From contig VZTI01001286.1 of the NCBI GenBank assembly GCA_013397865.1, positions 2,839,033 to 2,903,032 of the forward strand: a DNA stretch of 64,000 nt. The letters run 5' to 3'. Position numbers and translations under genes: made by a program. The stretch comes from Struthidea cinerea (taxonomy: Eukaryota > Chordata > Aves > Passeriformes > Corcoracidae). The notes below the pieces were generated by a model. The model ran no database searches and was not told the origin of the DNA. It saw only the letters and a program-made list of their open reading frames with translations. This document shows, in pieces, positions 1 to 11,508 of this stretch; position 1 is the stretch's first letter; the number at the start of each line of letters is the position of its first letter.

Positions 1-2173
1 TGTGATTTAGGTGTAGGGGGGAGGGAAGCGCTTCCAGGCTGAGTCTTGTAGCTAAATTGTCATACAGAGTTAATCTGTTGATTACCACTGAAGTGGTGTA
101 GATAGATAGGTGCTGAATTCTGAAACCTGCTATCCACTGTATACTTGTGTGCAGTTATTCATTTGGAAGCATTCAACCAAGGTATCCAAAACCTTATGGG
201 TTTTAAACCATTTGCCCAAACCATGGCAGCAAATTCTAGTTGCCTGGGTTGATCTTGCTTTGTTTGTGTGTTTCAGCAAGATTCGGAGAGGTTGTGTCAG
301 TTGATCTATATGCAGTTTCTTGCATTTGTCAAGTAAGTGGAGCAGAAATACAGTTTCCTCCTTTCTCCACCTCTTCTTTCATTTAATGAAATGGGAAATG
401 TTGAAGCTACTGGAAACCTTGATGTGACATTTCTAAATGCAGTGATGCTGTCTCTTAGATTTGGGTCCTGCAAGCAAGTTGCAAACATCAAGAGGTCCTG
501 TATCGCTGGTCTTCAGTGCTGTTGTTATATGAAGTTGATAAGGAATAAGTGATATATAAGACATATATATTTTAAAACAGATGATGAAAAGTGCTTTCTT
601 GGCAGATTATATTAGTGGTAAAGGTGTTGGTAAATCTCTCCATTACTATAAAGGATCCTGAGTCTGCTGGCAGAAGACTTGGGATAATGGGAGATGGCAT
701 TGCGATTTAGGATATCTTTAACCAGCATCTTGAGAGCAGAGGCTCCAAGACGACTGTAGCTGGTGCAGCTGTGATTGCAGTGTGAACGTGGGCGTCTCGT
801 AAGTGAGATGAGTCTCCTGGGAATGAACGTTGGCGCTCTGTCTTCCATGAAAGCCCCATGTGCTCACCCACGTTGATATGTACGGCTGTCGCCTACCTGC
901 TAATGAACAGCGAAACAAAAATGTTCTGCAAGGAAGTCTTCCCTTGGCATTCTTTCCCCAAGTATTTCTTCTTCTGTCTGCTCAACAGGTGCCAAAATGG
1001 AAGGCAAGAGAATTACAGAAGTGGAGGAGTTTAACAAAGGCGAAGGTGGCCCTGTGTGCTCCCTGGGGTTCCCACGTACCTCAAAGTTCTTGCTTTTGGG
1101 AACAGGGATTGGAGCTCATTCCTGTTTGAGCTAATGCTTCAGTTCTTGCCTTTCCACACCTGCACTTGATAAAATCAAAAGCTGAGAACAAACCGAATCT
1201 CGATGGGTTTGATGGCAGCCCAACTTATCTACAGATAGTATTAAAACATGCTCCATCAAAGAGGGCTAATTATCAGGATGTAGAAATAAAATTGAAGCAC
1301 AGTCATGCACAGAATTGTTGTCTCGCCATTAGGAGGCCAAGCAAAGAAAATCAGGTATCTCAAAATTAAAATTCATAATCAAAGCAAATGAAGCAATATT
1401 GTTGTTACTTAGGGCAACAGAAGCCAGCTGTCCCCTTGGGAATCTGAAATAGTCATTTCAGTCCTTCAACTTTCTCTTTGCTTCCTCTGAGACCTACTAG
1501 CTACAGGTTTTTCAGACACCTGTATTTATTCAGACACCTGCTTTTTGCTAGTAAAAAACTACACTGGAAGTTCTTTGCTGGAGACTTGGTAAAGGGAGTT
1601 AGTGCTGACGGGTGCCAGTGTTTCCTGTATCCTCTTGCTGATCACTCTTTCTCGGCAGGAGGTAATTCCACAGTGTGATGGTCCAGAACATCTAGGGGTG
1701 TCGCTTATGTGATTTTAAAGTCTAGGTTTGAACAAGTAGATTCCAGTCTCTTTCTGTCTCAGAAACACAGATCATTTCTTTATGCTCTGTACTTTCAAAA
1801 AAAAGTGTATTTTCTGGAGAGAAATTATGTACCAGATAACCATAAATGGCAAAAATTGTATAACTTTTCTCAAAGTTATACACTAAAGCAGTACCTTAAC
1901 CACCAAATTTTAATTAAACCCACCTTACAGACACCAGCTGTAGTATATACGGCTTTTATGTGTGTATAAGCTGAGGCACAAAGTAGTTGCTTGAGGTTAT
2001 ACAAGAAAGTTTTTAACACAGCCCAGGTCCCTTGTTGTTTGCTTTCCGTAGCTGTTTGTTTATTACAGTGTGTTAACATGAAGAGGTGAAATGCAGATGG
2101 TTTGTCTTTTTTAAAGCAAGCTATATATTGGTTACACTTGCTCAGACTGTATTTATACTGCTTGAGAGCTTAC
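1..2173. other. Unique noncoding sequence
   Basis: No open frame here resembles a known protein. The stretch has an 18-bp tandem duplication at about 1511-1540 and a strong pyrimidine tract ending in AG at 987-988. That acceptor-like site is followed by an ATG at 997 with a purine at -3 and a G at +4, and a 45-codon frame ending at 1134. The frame (starting MEGKRITEVEEF) matches nothing I recognise and is listed only as an observation. Confidence 0.5.
1511..1540. repeat. 18-bp tandem duplication
   Basis: The 12-mer TTCAGACACCTG occurs at 1511-1522 and again at 1529-1540, giving a period of 18 bp and two copies. It is a short local duplication with no sign of function. Confidence 0.7.
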
Positions 2174-2250
2174 CTGCAAATAGCATTAAGGCATCTCTGG
2201 GTTTTATGTTCTTCTGAACACATCTTCTTTGTCTTCCCTGTTTCTGTCTT
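2174..2250 (-). other. Candidate exon, 77 bp, minus strand
   Basis: On the minus strand this segment ends at a near-consensus donor (CAG|GTAAGC, intron bases at 2173 downward). It begins after an AG preceded by a moderately pyrimidine-rich stretch (ending TCATAACAG). Two frames are open through it; the one starting at the first base reads KTETGKTKKMCSEEHKTQRC and continues open to the donor. That frame is compatible with the phase-0 end of the candidate exon at 2853-2921. I do not recognise the peptide. Cryptic splice-site pairs of this quality occur by chance in tens of kilobases, so this is a hypothesis. Confidence 0.2.
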
Positions 2251-2371
2251 CTGTTATGATTAAAACAGTGACACTCATTTCCCAATACCTCAGAAATAGC
2301 ATTTTTTGGTCTCATTTTTTAACCAGAAAACTTTCTTTTACCCCAAACCGTGGTTCTTCCTTCTTCCCTCT

Positions 2372-2392
2372 CCCCACCCCATCTCCCACCCC
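2372..2392 (-). other. G-quadruplex motif
   Basis: The plus strand has C-runs of 4, 4, 3 and 4 bases, so the minus strand has four G-runs separated by loops of 1, 4 and 1 bases. This satisfies the canonical G3+N1-7 rule with very short outer loops, which usually predicts a stable structure. It lies about 120 bp on the acceptor side of the candidate minus-strand exon at 2174-2250. Confidence 0.75.
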
Positions 2393-2852
2393 ATTCACTA
2401 ACTTGGCTGGTGCTAAAGGTGACACATCTCAGTGCAGATGACCTCAGTGCACTGACCTAATCCGTTGTCCATCCTGTAGATTTTCAGAACAGTTCCATAC
2501 ATCCTGATTTTGCTTCTTCATCTCTCATTTGGTCGATACTTACCCACTACAGTTTTGCTCTGCAAAAGTGAGTTAGCAAGTCCCAGGTACTGGCCCCCTG
2601 GGCTAAATTTCTTTCCCCTCTGTGGAGTGTGTCTCCCTGAAAGACTGGGCTTTTTGCAATGATGAGAAGCTGTTCTTTTCAGCACTGCTGGCCCATTTTG
2701 GCTCTCCCTTGAACCTGACTTTTGAATGTTAATATTTCAGGTCTATGGCTTGATCATTCAAGTGCAAAGACTGCTCTTCCCAACAGTTTACCCATTGTCA
2801 GGTCCGAAATGACTGTGTCACGTGGGGCCCAAGTGTAGCTAACATTTCTCAC

Positions 2853-2921
2853 GTGAGGTAGTAGAAATTTTTGGCAAAAGGGATCTTCCTTTTCATTCTC
2901 CATCTGCTGAACCAAATAGCG
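2853..2921 (-). other. Candidate exon, 69 bp, minus strand
   Basis: Read on the minus strand, a pyrimidine-rich stretch ends in TTACAG at 2922 and the segment ends before GTGAGA at 2852. The length is 69 bp, exactly 23 codons. The frame starting at the first base is open (RYLVQQMENEKEDPF and on), and a second frame is also open. The downstream partner on this strand would be 2174-2250, separated by a 602-bp intron. I know no protein with this sequence; the donor (CAC|GTGAGA) is only fair. Confidence 0.2.
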
Positions 2922-5151
2922 CTGTAAGTACAGAAGAATATGAGCTAGTTCAGTAGCCAAAAAAAAAATTTTTATGAGTGTTTTTCTCCCAGCTCTGGTA
3001 GGTGTTAAGTTTCTGTTCTTCACTGTATTTAGGGAGTCCTAATGTGAACCTGCATAAGATTCAGGTGGTGATAACTACTAACATATTAGTGTGCTGAGGA
3101 CGAGGGAGGGAGGCAATGCAAAATGTCATGCAGAAGAAGGTATGAACAATTTACATCAGCTCTGGAGACAGAGCACGACCGTTTCTGAGGTGTAAGATGT
3201 GGTTTCTTTTTTAAGCCAGGTATTGAAATGGCTGCTGTTACTGTAAAATGTGAGTACTCGGAATCTTTTCATCTTGAGCCATCCTTATCAAGTAGAATGT
3301 AGGCGACAGGAAAACTGCTGCGTTCCTTTAGCAGCTGGCAGTGCACAGCTACCACTTGAACCCAGAGGCCAAATCAAGGCTCCAACTGACCTTGCTGACG
3401 GCAAGGTTGTAGAGTCTCATGGCCCAAAGCAAACTGGTCAAACATCATGCTTGTGATGAAAACCAGTAGTAGAACACTGTGGCTTGGGCTCAGCTACAGG
3501 CAAAAAATCTGTTCTTGGAAAAGAGGCCAAAAAGGAAGAGGAAATTAGAGGAAGATGGCAAGATAGCTGTTCCAGCAAAGTACTTGCCAGGTAAATAGCA
3601 GATTCTGTTTTGGGTGAAATGATGTGACCCGCTTTGGTGAAAGCCATGAGCCAGGCAAGCCTCTGAAGAGTTCTTTAGGGAATGGTTTGGAAAAAAAACT
3701 AACCACAGAAAGTAGGTTTCTGGAACAGTGGAATAAAGTCTGCAACAACAAAAGAGATGCAGGTGAAAGAGATGGAGGAATAGAGAAAGTAAAACCCTTT
3801 GAGTAAGCAAACTGTCTGTGACCAGGAATTGATGAAGAGCAATCGTAAGAATGAAAACAAAGCTATAATATATTCATGAAGCAAGATGATGATAACTCAG
3901 AGGGAGTAGCATTAATTATGACTTCCAAGGCAGAAAAATAGCTTGTAGACTGGGAACCAATTAGTGGTCGATTGCTCTGAACTAGATTTCAAACACAGTA
4001 CATGAAATGACAATTACGCAGTATTACCAACAGACAACTACTGCGATGAGATAAGAGCTGTCAGCAGATTTGGACCAAATGCCTCAGCCTGACATCTGCT
4101 TACTAAAAGGGAGACTTCTTTCTTGGGGTTAGGGCCGGTAACAGAACAGAGGAATCAGTGGCCAAATGTGATCTTCTGTCTCCAAAGCAATAACGTGGGG
4201 CCTGGCAGAACTCTGCCTGCTCTCTGGGCTCTTGGTGATGCCTGGACATAGTGTAAAGGTGTACCCACTGCAGTTGGTGGAATTGTTGTGGTCTGAGTAT
4301 ACTGAAGGCAAACAAAGTGTTTATCTTTAGCACATCTTAGCATGCAATAGAAGTGACTCTTTTTTTGTGACAATATAAAAAAGAAAAGGAAAAGGGAAAA
4401 AAGTGCAGAAGAATTAGTAAATTAGTTTTACTACCAAAGTGAACATGCCACATGTGGCTAAAAATGTAACTGGTTTTCAGCTGAGCAATCCCAGATAGTG
4501 GGCTTTCCAAGGATGGAAATACCAAGACCAACACTGGACATTTGAATGCATCCAGGAAAATCAGTTCCAAAACAAGAATAGAGGCCCCAAGGGAAATAAA
4601 GAAGATAGCCTTGCCCAAGAAGCTGATCTAGTTCCTGAAAAAGCTATTTCCTTTGCTCAGCAGGCCGGGTTTTACCACCCAGTAGGCCTGTCTGAGGTTA
4701 GCAAGTGAAAGCTATTTAGTGACAGGAGAAGGATGATGATGGTGGGAGGAGCACTGTGACTTTGCCAAAGGAACTGAAAATCCCAAAGTAGAGATGCTGT
4801 CTCATAGTACAAAGGCAGATGTGAAAAACCCTCTAAAACCACAATTCGGAGTAGCTGGAGGTAGAGACCATTGTTGAAAAATGATTGAATAAGTAGTTGC
4901 TGCGGTCTTCAAGAAATACAGGAATATGAAAAAATTAATAATCCAACTGATACAAAAAAATTGCATTCCAGATAAAGTATTTTAGAAAGGTGATGCAAGC
5001 GACTGAAAAAGTGGAAGAGAAGTTCTGTTCCTTTCACTGGTACAATCATCAGAAATGAAAAAATCCCAAACCAAAATGAAAAACAGAGATTCTAATTTTT
5101 TTCTCTTACGGCTTCAGCTCAGACATTTCAATTCAGGTGATAAAGCAATGG

Positions 5152-5203
5152 CCAGATTTTTGGATAGCCTCTGCTATCCAGATTTTGCATAGCCTCCTGC
5201 TCC
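5152..5203. repeat. 26-bp tandem duplication
   Basis: Two imperfect copies of a unit beginning CCAGATTTT start at 5152 and 5178. They share the core ATAGCCTC and differ by a few substitutions and small shifts. Confidence 0.7.
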
Positions 5204-5456
5204 CTGGCTTGAAGCAGATCACCTGCCAGTTTGATGCAGTTGTTTGTTTGGAGCTCTTGGGGAGGATATTTTTATTACCTTTTTCAGGAGTCTAATCCAT
5301 TCTTTTCAAGTATGTATTGTTTGTAATGGCTGTGAAGTCACTGACAAGCTCAAGCCATTGAAGCAAGTAGAAAGCTGAGTGGATGGTTCATCATGGACAA
5401 TGCTGGTGTAAAACCAACCTGCATTCTTTCACCTCTCTACGGTTGCTGCTGAGTGG

Positions 5457-5480
5457 ATGGTGACATGACCAAGTCACCAT
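5457..5480. repeat. Short inverted repeat
   Basis: ATGGTGAC at 5457-5464 is the exact reverse complement of GTCACCAT at 5473-5480, with an 8-base loop. The first arm overlaps the second copy of a 14-bp direct repeat (GCTGAGTGGATGGT at 5374-5387 and 5448-5461). Confidence 0.7.
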
Positions 5481-5670
5481 AAGAAAAAGTACAGCTGGAT
5501 GTTGTATAGTGAGCTGGCACATCAGTTAGATCCAGCATCCTGAGCTTGGCATGCTTAAGTGGCAGTTCAGAAAACATGTAAGAAAAGACTGACTGGCATT
5601 TCAGGGCTAATAATTATTTAAGGAAACAAATCTCAAGAGACCTTTTGCAAATCCCAACTGAAGCATTGTA

Positions 5671-6265
5671 TAAAAAGGCAAAGGAATACAAGGAATGAGT
5701 CAATTTACATGTCTTGGCAGAGACACACCAACCAGGGGGGAAGTCCAAAAGGAAATGTCACCAACTGGCAAGGCAACAGCTGCGTTTACCAACTTAAACA
5801 AAATTAGTCATTGAAAATACAAATGTAAAGACCAAACTAGGAGTCTTCCACTCAGATGTTATTTCCATTTTAACATGTGGATGTGAGTATTGGAAACTCA
5901 CCAGAGGCACAGACGTCTCATGCCTCCAGAGGTAAATACCTGGGGAAAATACTAGGTAACAGACGGAGTGAATGTGTCACAAAATGCAAAGATCTGTCAC
6001 TTCCTCACCAGTGTGTCCCCCAAGTTCTCCAGGGTAAGCGGTGGAAATGTTGGGTCGTGTGCAGTGAGTGAAGCCAGCAAGCCTGTCTGAGCAGATGGGC
6101 TCTCGAGCAGCTGGAGGAACACGCAAATGGTCAGACCAGATATTACTTGGAGTGTGAACGCTTACTGGCACTCAACGATACAGAAAAACTGCAGAGAGCG
6201 GCTGAAGATTGGCACAGATTTTGGAGGCACATTGACTCCCAGCGCAACATCTGCAGGTGCAAGAA
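5671..6265 (+). mobile_element. Degenerate RTE-like LINE, C-terminal RT region
   Basis: Translating across frames gives the conserved C-terminal sequence of RTE-type non-LTR reverse transcriptases. In order: QFTCLGRDTP at 5701 (family pattern FTYLGS); GKATAAFTNLNKI at 5767-5805 (GKARAAFxxLxxIW); after a frameshift near 5806, VKTKLGVFHSDVISIL at 5825-5872 and TCGCEYWKLT at 5873-5902 (KTKLRLFNSxVxSVLLYGCETWxLT); after a stop and second shift near 5931, KYLGKILGNRRSECVTK at 5934-5984 (CLRKILGIRWxDRVTN) and GKRWKCWVV at 6033-6059 (RRLRWLGHV); after a third shift, GGTRKWSDQ from 6113 (GRPRKRWxD). The order and spacing match the family. At least three frame changes and several stops show a dead copy. 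The class is clear; the RTE clade assignment is from remembered motifs. A CR1 origin is unlikely because CR1 lacks this motif series. Confidence 0.8.
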
Positions 6266-9200
6266 GGCTTTGGGGGAAAAAGTTACTCTTGGTACCCTCA
6301 GGGGAGTTGTGGGAGGGAGCGTGTGCTTACACGGGATTTTCTCCTTTAAAGATCTAGACTATTTAAAGTCGGGTTACTGAGAGGAGCCAGAGCTTCCCAA
6401 TGACGGCATTTCTGGCCCAGGCTGCGGAGGGCTGCATTGCATGGACAAGCCAAGAAATCTGTCATCTCTGGTCTAGTGTGCTTTTTCTGTCTGACCTCAA
6501 GGAAATCACGTGACCTCACCGGTTCTCCAGAGCTCTCTGACCACAAGACTAAGATCTTAATTAGAAGCAGTGGACAGTACACTACTTTTTCTAGTTTCAC
6601 AAGCTGTCCTGAGAGGCTAGTAGGTGAAGTAAGTTTCTGTGAAAACAGAAAAAAAACCCACGTGTTTCACATGCTGCACTGAGAATAAAGAAGTTGCTTG
6701 TAGCTTTATTTATAAGTGGCCTAAGATGGTGTAAGTGTAGCTACAGATTGTCTTCAGAGGTGAAGGGTAGCCCTTAGCTTTGTGCTGTATGTACAAAGTG
6801 CTTGTGTGTTAGACTTAATGCAGTTTTGTGAGTTTGTTTCAGCTGGTGTTTTAGCTGATGGCAGTTACCAGAGCAAAAAAAAATGTTTAGGTTCTGGAAT
6901 TTTAGACCAGTTTGTAGAACATAGGGACAAAAGTAACATTCCATGCTACTTTTTAATCAATAATACAAATAGATCTTCACTTGTTTGTTCTTTATAATTC
7001 TGGTTCCTGTGAGCAAACCCTGCTTTCTTAGAAAAGTTACCAGACCCTATTCATTCTCCTTGCTTTTGTCACTGCATCTTAGCACCTCGTGTGTCAGGGT
7101 TGAAGCAGTTTGCACCCCTTTTGCTAGGCCAGTTGTGCTACCTCACTTCTGCTTCTTCTCTTTTGACATCTGTGCTGGGGTACAGCCGTCAAGTGATTAT
7201 TCCTAGTGGCAGTGTCACCTGCCTATTGGATGAGAAACTGATTTTTCAGAGAGTTAAAAATTTAAGGCAGAAAAGACCGGTTCTATCATCTGCTCATGCT
7301 TTTCCAGCCAAACTCTTACTGTTTGTCATTCAGCCTAGCTTTGAAAGGTTGAGGCAAGAAGATCCCAGCCCTGTGCCCAGGGAGACTGTTCCAGCACCCA
7401 AACCAAAGCTTTCTGCCGTGTTTGGAGTGAGAATCCCAATGTCTTCCTCCCAGATTTAAGCTTGCTCTTTTACTTGCACATGCCTCAAAGGCATTTATTG
7501 CCATTTACCACGATCTTCCTAGCTAGCCAGGTTTAGCCCTTCCGATTCTTCCTCGGTAGCCTTGTAGGATAGCTGTGGCTCCCAGGCACTACAAATCTGG
7601 GGCCAAGCATCTCTTTTGAGGGTTTGCTTTCAGCCTGCCCTGTTTCATGCAGCAGACCCCTCTGCCAGCAGCAGGGTGAGCCGTGGCAGTAGGTGCAGAC
7701 ACACCTGCACACTTCACATGATACCATCTTTTTGTGTCTATGGCCAGGTGACAAAGTGCAAAGTCACCTATTTGCCAGGGAGAGCTAAGCCTTACATTTT
7801 GCCTTCAAGAACTGGTAAGCATCACAAGCAGCTCAGTAAAGACACACATAGTGCTTTCCTGAGCTGGTGGTGCGAGTTATGCAGCCATCCCTCTCCAAAG
7901 ATGCTCAGAAAGCAGGGTCTGACCTTAGGAGCATGATCAAGGATCCCCTTTCCAACCACAGTGAAAGGCAGCCTATCTAAAATTATTCTGCTCCCTTTTG
8001 AAAACAGTCTGCTAAGTGGGGCTGCAGACAGCAAGGGCAGCCACTATCCTCTCCAAGGAGCTCATCTGGATTGCATTTAAGAGGGAGTTTCAGATGAGTA
8101 AAACGTAAATGAACCCAGGATCTGCTATATTTGAAATTTTGACATCAGCAGACTTCAGAATACAGATGGGCAGCAAACGCGGTAGGTAGGTTGGGATGCA
8201 GCAGAGGCCAGTTGCGAGAGCTTCGGCCTTGCTGTGGGATTGCCCGAGGGCTTCCTTGGCCAGTGCTCTGCAGAGCCCCAGGAGCATCTGGCAAGGCTGC
8301 TTGGTGGTTTCCACAGGGAACTTCGCTTGCAGGGTCTCAGCTGGAATCCCTGTTAAAGTAGTAGCCAGCCTTGTTGGGACCGCTTCCCTTTGCCCGTGAC
8401 CCAACGTGGATGTGAGCGGCACTGCCTACCTAGGCTGGGCTGGATCAAGTCATTCGGGCCCCTCGCATAAGTGGTTGCAGATACGTCCCCAGAACAAAGT
8501 CACAATACAAATTGATTGTGGCAGCAGGGATGGAGTTCAGCAGGAATTAGCCTTTGGGGTATTTTATCAAATTTTTGAAGCATGAGTTGTTGGTAAACCA
8601 GAGCTAACATTCATAATCTGCAGCAATAAGCAATATAAAGCAGCTGCAGCCCTGCTGCTGGTGCCTGGGACTGTATTTCTCCTGCGCGTTCTCTGCAGAC
8701 TGGCTGTTGCTGTCACCATCCTTCCCAGGGGCGTGGGGTGCACTGAGGACCCCAGTCCAGATGGAGATGGCAAAGCATCTGGGAGTGACCTTTGCCCAGG
8801 AGACCAGACCCAGCTCTCCTGCTGCCAGGCCCCTTTGAGCAGGGGTTTGTCGTGTGCAGGTGGCCACAGTGGAGCTCTTAGTCCCTTCCCTAGGCAGCAA
8901 GGGGTTCATTCACTGCCTCGAAGACAGGTAGCGGCAGTGGTGCGACATGTGCCCTGGAAGGGACTGTCACTTTGCATTGACAGTAAAGGGAATCTGCAGA
9001 GTTGACTGTCACAGCTGCAAGTTTCTACCTTGCATCTGAATCAGACAGGATTAATCCTGCTGTAAACTGCTGGAGTGATTGGGCCATAGAAGTAGCCAGA
9101 GAATAGACAGCTAATTAGACAGTATTTTCCTTTGTAAGATGCCCACTGTATGTGAGTGTAGCAATCAGCAGAGCTGGAGAGGTGGGTGTGAGAGGCACGG

Positions 9201-10398
9201 TAAAACTGAGATTCTTGTCTCTTTAAGTCATGGTGCTTGATAATAGTGTTTATTAACTGGCAGAAGCTTAAGTATCTGTGGTGCTCTTGCACATTTTGAC
9301 AGAGAAAAGTGTTGTACAAATTAATGGGGATGTTCTCTAAAATCTATTAATTTCTGCAGGAGTATCATAGGTAGCCTTCTCTTTGCACCTATCCATTTCA
9401 GGATTGTATCAGGAATAACTGTGTCTTCAGTCCAAACTTTTAATTTGAAGGAAGTTTTTATAAGCCTTGAGCCATAGGTTTTACCTTCTTCTGCAAAATC
9501 CTGTGAAAACATTGTAAACAAAAATAATACATGTAGCTCTTCATGGGCCCATCTTGATTTTCATACATTGCTTGACTTATTTGTTGTATACCTCTTGGTA
9601 AGGACAAGAGAAAGAGCTTCAAAGATATTTTCCTTTGTATGAAACGATACCTCTGCTGTGGCTAAACCATAAGGACTTCTCACTTTCAGCTGGTTTCCAT
9701 GCCCTTTAATCTCTCACAGCTCCACATGTCTTTCTGCATCATCTCAAACCGATTAGATAAAAAATGAAAAGTTTAGTTGGAAATTACAAGAAGTACTGAA
9801 AAGTGTCATACTCTTTGACTGCCTTTCTTGCAGGAGGCAGTGGGTGGGAAAGAATAAAAGCGTACCTTAATTATACAGTCTCTCTGTTTATTTTCACAGC
9901 TGTAGCTTTGCTGAAATGTGCAGCAGACATCCTAAATCCACCAAGCGGGGTCCCTGGGTGTTGCACCTGCCAGTCCTACAATCTTGGTACCAGTTGGGGA
10001 TGTGTGTGTGGCTGAACAATGCAGGAAGGCTACAAGAGGTTTATCCCATTAGAAATAAATTACAGTGTAGTGTAGCATGAAAATGATGTGTCAGTGAATA
10101 CAGAACACAGGATTACTTTCTGTCTCTTCCCTTTATCATAGATAACAGCAGCAGTATGGGAAGGAGATTTATATTGCGCTTATTTGAAGCTGACCAAGCA
10201 ATTTAGATGAGATGAAATAAGGATTTTATTTCTGGAGAGAAGAATGTGTTCTTGCTAAAATGCCATTAATTGCTTTATTATTTAAAGCACAAATTATATC
10301 CAGCAATTTGTTGGTCTCCTCTTTTTTTCAGTGAAAATAATTCACCATGGAAAGATTATTCTGTCAAAAAATGGTGATGAACCTACTAACAAATTAAG
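6266..10398. other. Unique noncoding sequence
   Basis: Several open frames of 100-120 codons occur (for example 7091-7459 plus, 8661-9005 plus, 8604-8909 minus), but they overlap each other on opposite strands and have no recognisable domain. I see no LINE, SINE or RNA gene here. Confidence 0.5.
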
Positions 10399-10430
10399 TT
10401 GAAAGAAGCTGAACTTTCAATTCAGCTTCT
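10399..10430. repeat. Interleaved inverted repeats (alternative hairpins)
   Basis: TTGAAAG (10399-10405) pairs with CTTTCAA (10414-10420). AGAAGCTGAA (10404-10413) pairs perfectly with TTCAGCTTCT (10421-10430). The arms run A-B-A'-B', so the 7-bp and 10-bp stems exclude each other. No terminator or RNA family can be assigned; in a vertebrate genome this may be chance. Confidence 0.75.
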
Positions 10431-11491
10431 ATTTTCATCCCCCTTCTCTCTCTTAAGCACTGTGTGCATGTGTGAATGTCAATAAAAACAATAGTGGCTT
10501 GGCTAACTATGAGAACCTTAACAAAATTTACAGCAAATACCACCGCAGCACTGGAATCACGGGCATCCCCTTACCTGTTGGGAAGCTGCTGTCACGCTGT
10601 AGCAGCAGTGGCACAGCACACTCATCGCAAGCAGAGCCCTGTTGTGCTGGTCACACAGCGCTAAGGAGCTTAGGAGAGCTCCCAGCCTTTCCTGGAGGCA
10701 GAGGCAGTCACCAGGGCAGACCACTCCCCTCCACGTCCAGTGCTGAACTCTGCTCCTACTCCTCCCCTGCCCTTGTTATAAAAATGCCATGTAGAGCTTC
10801 TTGCACAAGCACTGTCCCTGTTTGTCAAACTTCCCTGCTTTGGCTCTTTCTTGTCTTTTTGGTTTTTTTAATCAGTCTCTTTGTGATCTCTTTTTGCTCC
10901 TGTCGGTGCAATTTTGTGTTTCTTTATTAGGTTCCTTCATTACCCTACCAACAGCAGGCTGGTGGCCAATCTCCATCACCCAAAGCTGTGCTTTTTCTCC
11001 TAGGGCTTCATGCCTGGAATTTGCCCTGCCAATATTAACTCAATGCTTGCCCATGGCTGATTCATTTGCCATAAAGGCAAGTTGAGCCCAAAGGAGATGT
11101 GCCTCCCTGCAAATCACAGTTTTCTTGTACAAGCACTGCTTGCAGGAACGGTCACTTCTGTATCATGCCCAAAGCACAAAGTTTGGGGTTTCTGCTTTGC
11201 TGCAGGCTGAAGATTAAGAAAGATTTGGAGGTTATGAGATGAGCAGAGTCTTTTGTACCGTTGGCTTGCTTGAGTCACTTTAGAGACCATGAAAGCATTG
11301 CTTGCTTCGGTTGTGACCCCAAGGATTTCCTTGCATCCAAGAGGGCAAAGGAGAAGGCATCTAGATGTGTTTTCTGGAACGAGGTGATAATTATGTTTTA
11401 CTTCAAAAAATAATAGCTGTTCTATGGAAAAGAGCGTTGAAGCCATTTCTTATATTTTTCAGTTCTTCACAAGTAGAAATAATTTCAATAC

Positions 11492-11508
11492 ATATATATA
11501 TATATATA
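11492..11508. repeat. (AT)n microsatellite
   Basis: Uninterrupted AT dinucleotides in an AT-rich context. Confidence 0.9.

Larger units (their letters stand above)
3430..5670 (+). other. A-rich sequence, possible body of LINE relic
   Basis: This stretch is noticeably A- and purine-rich on the plus strand, the composition expected for the sense strand of many LINE ORF2 regions. It lies directly upstream of the recognisable RTE-like reverse transcriptase relic. Its length plus that of the relic is about 2.8 kb, near the roughly 3 kb of a full RTE element. I could not recognise endonuclease or palm-domain motifs in it, and it is full of stops. It contains a 26-bp tandem duplication (5152-5203), a 14-bp direct repeat (5374-5387 and 5448-5461) and an 8-bp-stem hairpin (5457-5480). 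Membership in the element is inference. Confidence 0.25.

Noticed and set aside
5160..5200. Possible reverse transcriptase catalytic YADD-like motif upstream of the RTE relic
   Set aside because: The resemblance falls inside a 26-bp tandem duplication and lacks the flanking palm-domain residues.
10472..10930. 152-codon plus-strand frame ending in a hydrophobic stretch
   Set aside because: The hydrophobic end comes from a T-rich, pyrimidine-rich stretch. No domain, and composition changes abruptly along it.
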